This document shows, one piece after another, positions 1-5,197 of a stretch of 7,933 nucleotides of DNA. This stretch comes from Candidatus Sulfotelmatobacter sp. (GTDB lineage Bacteria; Acidobacteriota; Terriglobia; Terriglobales; SbA1). The stretch spans positions 1 to 7,933 of the forward strand of contig JASLEQ010000766.1 of the NCBI GenBank assembly GCA_030151135.1, in the 5' to 3' direction. A program made the translations under genes and the position numbers. The notes beneath the pieces are model-generated. The model searched no databases, was not told where the DNA came from, and saw only the letters and a program-made list of their open reading frames with translations. Each line of letters starts with the position of its first letter. Positions within the stretch are counted from its first letter, which is position 1.

Positions 1-480
1 CTTCACCGCTTCCCGTATCCCCTCCGTCGCAACGTCATAGGTCCCCTCCCGGCACACCGCAAAATCGTGATGATCCTTCTGCCCGTCCATATGCACGCTG
101 AACGTCAGATACTTGCTCGGCTTAAAGAGATCAATCTTCTCCTTGAGCAGCAGCGCATTCGTACAGAGATAAATATACTTCTTCCGCTCAACAAGCCCCT
201 CCACGATCTCCTTGATCTGCGGATGCAGCAGCGGCTCCCCGCCCGGAATGCTCACCATCGGCGCACCGCATTCGTCGACCGCCTTGAAGCACTGCTCCGG
301 CGTGAGCTGTTTTTTCAAAATGTGCGGCGGATATTGAATCTTGCCGCATCCGGCGCAGGCCAGGTTGCAGCGGAACAGCGGCTCGAGCATCAGGACGAGC
401 GGATATTGCTTGCGTCCGGCGAGCTTTTGGCGGATCACGTAGCTGGCTACGGTCCACATTTGAGACACGGGTACTGGCAT
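1..480 (-). CDS. hpnH: HpnH, hopanoid radical SAM enzyme (adenosylhopane synthase), 3' end cut by window edge
   Basis: Reading leftward from an ATG at 480, the frame stays open for 160 codons to the window edge, so only the N-terminal part (roughly half of a usual 330-390-aa HpnH) is present. The start [15 protein letters not shown] and the segment [20 protein letters not shown] are characteristic of HpnH. Cys38, Cys42 and Cys45 form the CxxxCxxC motif that binds the radical SAM [4Fe-4S] cluster, and Gly80-Gly81-Glu82-Pro83 is the SAM-contacting GGEP motif. From family knowledge, HpnH attaches a 5'-deoxyadenosyl group to hopene, the first step toward extended C35 bacteriohopanepolyols in the membrane. 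An AAGGGG ribosome-binding-like sequence lies about 10 nt before the ATG. No other hopanoid gene is visible here; partners such as hpnG or shc could lie beyond the left edge. The gene identity is very likely; the C-terminus cannot be judged. Confidence 0.93.
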   Translation of the reverse strand, partial: MPVPVSQMWTVASYVIRQKLAGRKQYPLVLMLEPLFRCNLACAGCGKIQYPPHILKKQLTPEQCFKAVDECGAPMVSIPGGEPLLHPQIKEIVEGLVERKKYIYLCTNALLLKEKIDLFKPSKYLTFSVHMDGQKDHHDFAVCREGTYDVATEGIREAVK

Positions 481-612
481 GCGTAGGGAACCCCTTGTCC
501 TACTATTTTAGCAGGGGTGGGGTGGCGATGTTTGGGTGGGACCGGGGAAGGCACGGGAGAAGCGGAGTGGCCGTTTTGAGTAGAAAGAACTGATAACGGT
601 AACTCCACAAAC

Positions 613-640
613 AGCTAACGACCTTCTCAGCGGTCGAGCT
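613..640 (-). terminator. Weak hairpin downstream of the 195-aa gene, possible terminator
   Basis: CGACC (619-623) pairs with GGTCG (632-636) across an 8-nt loop, and AGCT (613-616) with AGCT (637-640) extends the stem past a 2-nt bulge. It lies just after the stop of the minus-strand gene at 652. In the minus-strand direction the hairpin is followed only by GTTTGTGG, not a real U tract, so intrinsic termination is doubtful. The rest of 481-651 shows nothing recognisable. Confidence 0.25.
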
Positions 641-651
641 GGGTGTCTTTC

Positions 652-1239
652 TCAGTTCTCATTCAGGCGGTGAAGGAATTCCTCAACATCGAAAGGGGGT
701 CCCTGCCTCACCTCTGATCCCATCCACTGCATTGGAATCGACGCGACCGTGCGGAAAACAGGATCGGCAACTTTGCCCTCGCTCACCCAAGGAGCCAGTT
801 GCTGTTGTGCAATATGAGTCAGCATCCAAATGGCGCTTGAGCGATACCAAGTTGCCTCAATATTCGCTCCCGGTTTGCAGGCCCGCTTCATCACGTCGAC
901 ACCAACTGCTCGCGCACCGGGGTGCCTGGCTTCCATTTCCGCGCCAATTTGCCATATAGCTTTTACGTCATCAGGGTCAACTTCGGGAACCGGTTCGCCC
1001 GCCTCACCCCCGAACTTTAGCGCTGGCGTCTCCTGTGGTGCAAGGTTCCCGAGGGCAGCATGAACCGCTTCTCGTACCTGTTCGAGAGACGGCATCGATT
1101 GAATTTGCTCCAAAAGTCCCAGGAACTGCTCGTTTTGGGATACCGCTTTGATCAGTTGCTCGGTGCGAGCTCTGATCAATTCCTCGAGCCTTTTTGTGTA
1201 CTGCTCATCTTGAACTTCTTGTCGATTTGCGTCATCCAT
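652..1239 (-). CDS. Hypothetical protein, 195 aa, charged/coiled-coil N-terminus
   Basis: I do not recognise this protein. It starts at an ATG at 1239 without a clear Shine-Dalgarno sequence (upstream is ACTGACAAAAGTTTCACAAC), and it ends in TGA at 652-654. There is no signal peptide or membrane segment, so it is probably cytosolic. Residues 1-60 are rich in Glu, Gln, Arg and Leu with helical periodicity, suggesting a coiled coil or long helices. Residues about 66-90 form an acidic, Pro-rich linker. Residues about 90-195 look like a compact helical domain with several Trp (for example WYRSSAIWM near 131-139) and a single Cys at 111. The gene begins 63 nt downstream of the exported-protein gene at 1303-1713 on the same strand, so co-transcription is possible. 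GC looks somewhat lower by eye than in the peptidase gene, a weak hint of different origin. It is preferred over the overlapping plus-strand frames because it is the longest uninterrupted frame and has coherent composition. Confidence 0.72.
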   Translation of the reverse strand: MDDANRQEVQDEQYTKRLEELIRARTEQLIKAVSQNEQFLGLLEQIQSMPSLEQVREAVHAALGNLAPQETPALKFGGEAGEPVPEVDPDDVKAIWQIGAEMEARHPGARAVGVDVMKRACKPGANIEATWYRSSAIWMLTHIAQQQLAPWVSEGKVADPVFRTVASIPMQWMGSEVRQGPPFDVEEFLHRLNEN

Positions 1240-1302
1240 GTTGTGAAACTTTTGTCAGTTTCAAGGTAGCACCGAGAGCATCATATCAAGGCCGCGAAAG
1301 CG

Positions 1303-1713
1303 CTACCAGGCGGGCTTGCCATTGGGGAACCGAAAGACGAGGGTATCGCCGCCCTTGACGAGTTCACGGGCCAGGATCAGGTCGGCTCCGTCCTGCTTGA
1401 CCTTGGAGCCTTTAACCTCAATGGCTTCATCGGGTTTGAAGGCGATTCCCATCTCGTCGAGAAAGCTTTTGGGACAAAGAAAGATGTGGACGGCGTCTTT
1501 CTCTTTGTCGGGGCCAGATTTCGTCTCGAGATAGGCGATGGGCTTACCGCCAGTCGGCGGGACCAGCTTCAACTCTGTGACGATGACCTTGATGGTGGTC
1601 TCGGTCGTGGCGTCGTATTTAGGTGGGGCCTGCGATAAGGCGGACGTGGAGCAGAGAGCGATCGCGGCCAGCGGCAGAATGCGGTTGTGAAGTACGGTAG
1701 TGAGGATCATCAT
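1303..1713 (-). CDS. Exported hypothetical protein, 136 aa, with signal peptide
   Basis: The N-terminus has a short n-region (MMILTTVLHNR), a hydrophobic core (ILPLAAIALCSTSA) and a probable signal peptidase I site after Ala-Leu-Ser near residue 27. The mature protein is therefore about 109 aa and acts outside the cytoplasm. The mature part looks beta-rich and ends in a pattern, VKGSKVKQDGADLILAREL followed by a Gly-Gly-Asp-Thr-Leu turn and a terminal GKPAW. I associate this pattern with small secreted acidobacterial proteins of unknown function, possibly OB-fold-like; that is recollection, not a search result. Two adjacent ATGs exist (1713 and 1710). A GGGGG stretch ends 3 nt before the first and 6 nt before the second, so the second may be the real start, losing one Met. 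A sigma70-like promoter lies just upstream. The gene is very likely real; its function is unknown. Confidence 0.8.
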   Translation of the reverse strand: MMILTTVLHNRILPLAAIALCSTSALSQAPPKYDATTETTIKVIVTELKLVPPTGGKPIAYLETKSGPDKEKDAVHIFLCPKSFLDEMGIAFKPDEAIEVKGSKVKQDGADLILARELVKGGDTLVFRFPNGKPAW

Positions 1714-1731
1714 GGACCCCCGGTCGCAGGG

Positions 1732-1760
1732 ATATTAGTGCGGAATTCGGGGAATTGCAA
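1732..1760 (-). promoter_or_regulatory. Candidate sigma70-type promoter for the exported 136-aa protein
   Basis: On the minus strand, TTGCAA (1755-1760) and TAATAT (1732-1737) are separated by exactly 17 nt. Each matches the -35 and -10 consensus at 4 of 6 positions. Transcription would start near 1725, giving a leader of about a dozen nucleotides that still includes the GGGGG ribosome-binding-like sequence. The position and spacing are good; the hexamers are imperfect. Confidence 0.4.
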
Positions 1761-1985
1761 TGGGATAGTGGGTTCGTGATGAGGGCGCCTCTTCAAGAGG
1801 GGTGATTCGCGAGGCAGGGCGGACGAATGCGTCTGTATCCTAATGAGCCGCCAGCAGCTACAATCCTCTGCAACCTGGGGGTAGGTTGGTCCGTCTAAAG
1901 GGAGTGGTCTTCTGGCAGCTTCTTCGTCCCCAGAGGTCTCTTGTCCTACTCTCGGAAACCCGCTACGCTAAAGCCGGTCGTTCCT

Positions 1986-2384
1986 ATGTTTAGCCCCCAT
2001 CCCAATCTCACCGATGAAGTGAACCGCGGGATCATCCAGTCGGAGGTTGAGGGCGGAGTGTTTTTGAACGATCTGCCGCCGGCGACCGTGTTAGAAATTC
2101 AGACCATGCATCACTGCTACAAGGCGGTGCTGCTGGGCGGGAGCGAGGCGCTGCTGTCGGGACATCCGGAATTTTGTCCAGAGCCGGTGCAGGTGGCGAT
2201 CTCGGGATCGACCTGGGGCGGCTCGATGTTGAAACTGCAGTTTGTGGGGCGCGGGATGCACCTGGAATTCCGGCATCCGGAGTACGCGACGCCCATCATT
2301 ACTTCTCCCATTCAAGAGATTCGCGATCGCGCGCCATTGCCTGTGCTGGAGTTGGATGGGCGGGTGCACGGGGCACATTCTTAA
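1986..2384 (+). CDS. Conserved hypothetical protein, about 132 aa (147 aa from upstream TTG)
   Basis: The frame ends in TAA at 2382-2384. From the ATG at 1986 the protein begins MFSPHPNLTDEVNRG and is 132 aa. A TTG at 1941, preceded by AGAGG at a 4-nt distance, would add 15 residues. The ATG has no good Shine-Dalgarno sequence, so the start is unresolved; I prefer the ATG because homologs I recall appear to begin near FSPHPNL. There is no signal peptide or membrane helix. The body seems mostly beta strand, with the distinctive stretches LSGHPEFCPEPVQVAISGS and WGGSMLKLQFVGRGMHLEF, and a C-terminal PIITSPIQEIRDR. I believe this is a small soluble family of unknown function seen in Acidobacteria. 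The gene is divergent from the exported-protein gene at 1713 and lies about 200 bp upstream of the STAS gene, which has its own candidate promoter, so it may be a single-gene unit. Confidence 0.75.
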   Translation: MFSPHPNLTDEVNRGIIQSEVEGGVFLNDLPPATVLEIQTMHHCYKAVLLGGSEALLSGHPEFCPEPVQVAISGSTWGGSMLKLQFVGRGMHLEFRHPEYATPIITSPIQEIRDRAPLPVLELDGRVHGAHS

Positions 2385-2530
2385 AGACCCGGGCTTTCGG
2401 TTTCCGGAAAATCCTCTCAGCTTCCTTCTTCTTCCGTGTTTCTCTAGTTTTATATTCCTGACTCTGTTTCACGCTCGCTTTGCTCGCGGGGAGGACGAAA
2501 GGGTCTATGTCTACACTTTGGATGGTGGCA

Positions 2531-2559
2531 TTGACTTGCGGGGGGCGAGGCACTAGACT
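2531..2559 (+). promoter_or_regulatory. Candidate sigma70-type promoter of the STAS-VWFA operon
   Basis: TTGACT (2531-2536, 5 of 6 to the -35 consensus) and TAGACT (2554-2559, 4 of 6 to the -10 consensus) are separated by exactly 17 nt. They end 29 nt before the STAS start codon. The predicted transcript would begin near 2566, directly in front of the hairpin at 2568-2584. Upstream (2385-2530) there is a TTTCCGGAAA palindrome at 2401-2410 and a pyrimidine-rich stretch, with no coding signal. Confidence 0.45.
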
Positions 2560-2567
2560 TCCGGCCA

Positions 2568-2584
2568 GCGAGCGGGCGGCTCGC
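2568..2584 (+). promoter_or_regulatory. Hairpin in the 5' leader, directly before the STAS start codon
   Basis: GCGAGC (2568-2573) and GCTCGC (2579-2584) are perfect inverted repeats around a 5-nt loop GGGCG, ending 4 nt before the ATG at 2589. No standard Shine-Dalgarno sequence is visible in this leader. The hairpin covers the place where one would sit, so it could limit translation initiation. The inverted repeat is seen directly; the regulatory role is inference. Confidence 0.4.
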
Positions 2585-2588
2585 ATCC

Positions 2589-2948
2589 ATGGCGCTCAGC
2601 ATTAACTCACGCGAAGTTTCTCACGTAACGATCCTCGATATTCGGGGCCGCATTGTGCTTGGCGAGGAGATTGGCCAGTTGCGAACCGCGGTGCGCGGGC
2701 TCGTGGCCGAGGGGAAGAAGAAGATCCTTCTGAATCTTGCGGAAGTAGACTACATCGACAGCTCCGGGGTGGGTGAGCTGGTCGGCTGCTTCACGACCGT
2801 GCGCAATGCCGGCGGGGAGTTGAAGCTGATGAATCTGTCGCAGAAGGTGCACGATGTGCTGCACGTGACGAAGTTGTATACCGTGTTCGATATCAAGGAC
2901 GACGAGTTCCAGGCGGTGAAATCGTTCGATTACTACTTCGCGAAGTGA
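2589..2948 (+). CDS. STAS-domain anti-sigma factor antagonist (SpoIIAA/RsbV family)
   Basis: This 119-aa protein is a single STAS domain of normal length. Residues 13-24 (VTILDIRGRIVL) form the first strands, 46-53 the central strand, and DSSGVGELVG (57-66) is the signature loop. Ser58 lines up with the serine phosphorylated in SpoIIAA. In the known partner-switch mechanism, the unphosphorylated protein binds an RsbW/SpoIIAB-type kinase/anti-sigma factor and frees its target. The kinase phosphorylates this serine to switch it off, and a PP2C phosphatase restores it. No kinase, phosphatase or sigma gene is present in the window, so its partners are unknown and may control something other than a sigma factor. 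It acts in the cytosol. Its stop codon TGA (2946-2948) overlaps the GTG start of the next gene, indicating co-transcription and probable translational coupling. Family assignment is secure; the pathway is not. Confidence 0.95.
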   Translation: MALSINSREVSHVTILDIRGRIVLGEEIGQLRTAVRGLVAEGKKKILLNLAEVDYIDSSGVGELVGCFTTVRNAGGELKLMNLSQKVHDVLHVTKLYTVFDIKDDEFQAVKSFDYYFAK

Positions 2949-4498
2949 TCAAATTTTCGGTTTTCCAACTCACTGTTGTAAGAGGCTTTTCAGCCACGAT
3001 CCTGGCGCTTTGTTGTACGCTTTGTGCGCAACAGAGTGCTGATTCCCCTCATGCGGGTGCTGCATCGCAAAGCACGCAGCCGGCCACCACAGAACTTCCA
3101 AAATATAAGAGTCAAAGCGACCTGGTGACAGTCCCTGTTGTTGTCTTGAGGAAAGGCAAGAATGTGTCCGGATTGTCGAAGGATGCATTTCATCTGGAGG
3201 AGAACGGCAAGGAGCAGACGATCTCATTTTTTGAGGAGGTGCAGCCGCCGGCGGGCGTCTCAAACGCTGTCTCAGCGGACCGGGGCTTCTCGAACCTTCC
3301 TTATGACAACGCTAGCCAATTGCGGCTCACCATCATTGTTCTCGATCTGCTGAACACCAGCCAACTGCAAAGGACTGATGGTCGAGACCAGATTACGAGA
3401 TTCCTATCCAAAGGCCTCATTCCGAACCAGCCGGTTTCGCTGGTCTGTCTTACTAGCAAGGGCTTAAAGCTGGTCCATCCCTTTTCAACCGATGCGAGCG
3501 CGCTGATAAATGCTCTCAATAAGATCTCGCTTGAGCCGGTAACGATTATGGACCGGCGGAACGTTGTGGTTCGAACGATCGATGAGATGAAAGAGATCGC
3601 CCAGGCCTACCATGGAGTACCAGGCCGCAAGACCATGATTTTTGCTGTCGGAAACATTCCAGAGATCGCGCCCGAGCACGAAATCATCGAAACCCAGGGC
3701 TACACGCTGGATCTTCGGGACATGTGGCAAAGCCTGATCGACGCCAACATCGCCGTTTACCCCATTCAGTTAATGTCATGGTCCCGTGATCCAAGTCTCC
3801 GCGGGCTTGCATCCCGGTCGAACGACATTTTGCTGCGAAATGTCGCGCAATTCACCGGCGGAAACCCATGTATGGAAGTGAATGCGCTTTTAAGCTGTAT
3901 GGCTCGTGCCGTGGAGGATTCCCAGTCGTATTACCTGCTTGGATTCTCAGTTCAGCCAAATGACCGCAAACCGGGCTGGCGCGATCTGAAAGTGAAAGTT
4001 TCAGAGCAGCATGTGGATGTCCGCGCCCGGGATGGTTTCTACTATGGAATTACCCCGGTCAGAGATGCACAGTCGACGCGCAAGGAAGAGGTGAATGCAT
4101 TGGCCTCTGCGCTGGCCCGTAGTGCGGTCCCAATGTATGTAAAGGTGATGAGTCCGGCGGTTGCACCAACCGCATTGCCCTCGAGAGAAAAGAGAATCGT
4201 CGAGTTTTTGGTCACGATTCCCCTCAGCAGCGTCAGGATTGATCTCGACGAGCTGCATCCGTTGGATCTCGAGGTTGGCGCGATCGCGCTCACTCGCGAC
4301 ATGCGAGAGGCGGGGGAGTTCTTGCATCCGGTAAGCGGCAATCCGCGCCAGGAAAACCTGCAAATCTGGCAGCGGGACGGAATTAAATTGCAGGAGAAAA
4401 TGGACCTACCCCCCGGAACGTTTGACATCCGGTTCCTTGTTCGGGACAACAACGCTGACCAGATCGGTACTGTCGTTTTTCCTCTAGAAGTTCATTAA
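2945..4498 (+). CDS. Exported VWFA-related acidobacterial domain protein, 517 aa
   Basis: The protein matches the VWFA-related Acidobacterial family (TIGR03436 type). An N-terminal signal peptide (hydrophobic core near residues 15-27, probable cleavage after Leu-Cys-Ala around residue 28) and a low-complexity Ser/Thr/Gln/Ala linker (29-50) are followed by the conserved DLVTVPVVVLRKGKNVSGL (59-77) and a short module ending in EENGKEQTISFFEE (85-98). The von Willebrand A-like domain runs from about 125 to 335. Its metal site is degenerate: Asp134 and Asn137-Thr138 replace the usual DxSxS, as is common in this family. SYYLLGFSV (328-336) and RDGFYYG (362-368) close the family region; residues 370-517 are a beta-rich C-terminal extension. 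Roles of the family are not established; extracytoplasmic binding or adhesion is inferred. The GTG start overlaps the STAS stop by 4 bp, and no separate Shine-Dalgarno sequence is evident, so translation probably depends on the upstream gene. Confidence 0.92.
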   Translation: MIKFSVFQLTVVRGFSATILALCCTLCAQQSADSPHAGAASQSTQPATTELPKYKSQSDLVTVPVVVLRKGKNVSGLSKDAFHLEENGKEQTISFFEEVQPPAGVSNAVSADRGFSNLPYDNASQLRLTIIVLDLLNTSQLQRTDGRDQITRFLSKGLIPNQPVSLVCLTSKGLKLVHPFSTDASALINALNKISLEPVTIMDRRNVVVRTIDEMKEIAQAYHGVPGRKTMIFAVGNIPEIAPEHEIIETQGYTLDLRDMWQSLIDANIAVYPIQLMSWSRDPSLRGLASRSNDILLRNVAQFTGGNPCMEVNALLSCMARAVEDSQSYYLLGFSVQPNDRKPGWRDLKVKVSEQHVDVRARDGFYYGITPVRDAQSTRKEEVNALASALARSAVPMYVKVMSPAVAPTALPSREKRIVEFLVTIPLSSVRIDLDELHPLDLEVGAIALTRDMREAGEFLHPVSGNPRQENLQIWQRDGIKLQEKMDLPPGTFDIRFLVRDNNADQIGTVVFPLEVH

Positions 4499-4502
4499 CC
4501 GA

Positions 4503-4550
4503 ACTCCGCCGAACCGTACTTGACACGCCCTAAACCCCGGGCGACGGAGT
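4503..4550 (+). terminator. Imperfect inverted repeat after the VWFA-related gene, weak terminator candidate
   Basis: ACTCCGCCG (4503-4511) can pair with CGACGGAGT (4542-4550) with a single mismatch, forming a 9-bp stem with a 30-nt loop beginning 5 nt after the TAA stop. What follows is ACCATCTTTCG, with only a short T run, so intrinsic termination is uncertain. A TTGACA at 4520-4525 sits in the loop but has no matching -10 hexamer. Confidence 0.22.
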
Positions 4551-4608
4551 ACCATCTTTCGCAGATCATGGGCCACGCAAGACGAATTGTGCGGGAGTTG
4601 TGTTGCTC

Positions 4609-5022
4609 ATGGAATTTGGGAGTGCGGATCACGACAGTCTGCGGGAGAAGACGTCCCGGGAGCTTCTCTGGGCATTGCATCGCACGTTCCAGGGTTGGAC
4701 GTGTTCGCAGTGCGAGTGGAACTATGCTGTGCCGGAATTGCTGACGGATGCGGATGCCAAGACGGCATTCGACCGGCTGGCGGCGGCGAAATTCAAAGAA
4801 CATAAATGCAGTGAGCACCTGGCACGGCTTCGACCCGCGGACGATGACGGATTTTCGTCGAAGATCCGGAAGCTCATCTTGCAAGGATTCAAGCCGAAAG
4901 ATGCAGTCGAGTTGATGCTGCAGGAAGTTGCGCTGGAGTGTCGCGGGCAAGGGAAAGTGTTGGAGCAAGCCAAGGCGGAAGGCGAAGATTTTCTGCGCAG
5001 GATGCGGGCGGGAGTGATCTGA
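4609..5022 (+). CDS. Hypothetical Cys/His-rich putative zinc-binding protein, 137 aa
   Basis: Three in-frame starts are possible: GTG at 4600, TTG at 4603 and ATG at 4609. A GGGAG motif at 4593-4597 lies 11 nt before the ATG and 2 nt before the GTG, so I use the ATG (MEFGSADHDSLREKT), with low certainty. Residues 30-40 read WTCSQCEWNYA and residues 61-70 read KFKEHKCSEH. Cys32, Cys35, His65, Cys67 and His70 would together make a small zinc-ribbon-like site, similar to the pattern Trp-x-Cys-x2-Cys followed about 30 residues later by His-x-Cys that I associate with small acidobacterial proteins. Residues 82-137 are predicted helical and charged, with SKIRKLILQGFKPKDAVEL near 84-102. There is no signal peptide, so it is probably cytosolic. 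Metal binding is inferred from the motif; no function is known. The gene converges on the peptidase gene. Confidence 0.75.
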   Translation: MEFGSADHDSLREKTSRELLWALHRTFQGWTCSQCEWNYAVPELLTDADAKTAFDRLAAAKFKEHKCSEHLARLRPADDDGFSSKIRKLILQGFKPKDAVELMLQEVALECRGQGKVLEQAKAEGEDFLRRMRAGVI

Positions 5023-5165
5023 GACTTATTAGACTGTAGCTTTTTTCTGTGTCGCTTCGCTCCGGTGGTGAATACGCATCCTGACACGTTGATCGCGCTG
5101 TCGACTCGACCAGCGCCCTGACTCTCAGCATTGTTCTCGTCTTGGCAGTCTCTATCGTGGATCGA

Positions 5166-5184
5166 CGCGGGCGGGGCGCCCGCG
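5166..5184. repeat. GC-rich perfect palindromic element (REP-like) between convergent genes
   Basis: CGCGGGCG (5166-5173) and CGCCCGCG (5177-5184) form a perfect 8-bp inverted repeat around GGG, followed by CCACACC. It resembles the GCGGGCGGGnCGCCCGCGCCAC type of interspersed intergenic repeat I recall from acidobacterial and other soil genomes. It sits 14 nt past the stop codon of the minus-strand peptidase gene. There is no T tract on either side, so it is not a classical intrinsic terminator, though it may stabilise or end both converging transcripts. Only one copy is in this window, so its repeat status cannot be proven here. The rest of 5023-5197 holds only a TTTTTT run at 5041-5046 without a hairpin. 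Confidence 0.5.
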
Positions 5185-5197
5185 CCACACCACTCCA

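Noticed and set aside
67..486. A 139-codon plus-strand frame opposite hpnH
   Set aside because: The opposite strand encodes unmistakable HpnH motifs; this frame is a shadow.
586..659. 8-bp inverted repeat AGAACTGA/TCAGTTCT
   Set aside because: The arms are 58 nt apart and one overlaps a stop codon; likely chance.
1265..1307. Inverted repeat GGTAGC/GCTACC around the end of the exported-protein gene
   Set aside because: Only 6 bp with a 31-nt loop and no T tract; not convincing as a terminator.
4001..4452. Two minus-strand frames opposite the 3' part of the VWFA-related gene
   Set aside because: The plus-strand protein is continuous with family motifs on both sides of this stretch.
4520..4525. 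Consensus TTGACA after the VWFA-related gene as a promoter for the zinc-site gene
   Set aside because: No acceptable -10 hexamer at 16-19 nt.
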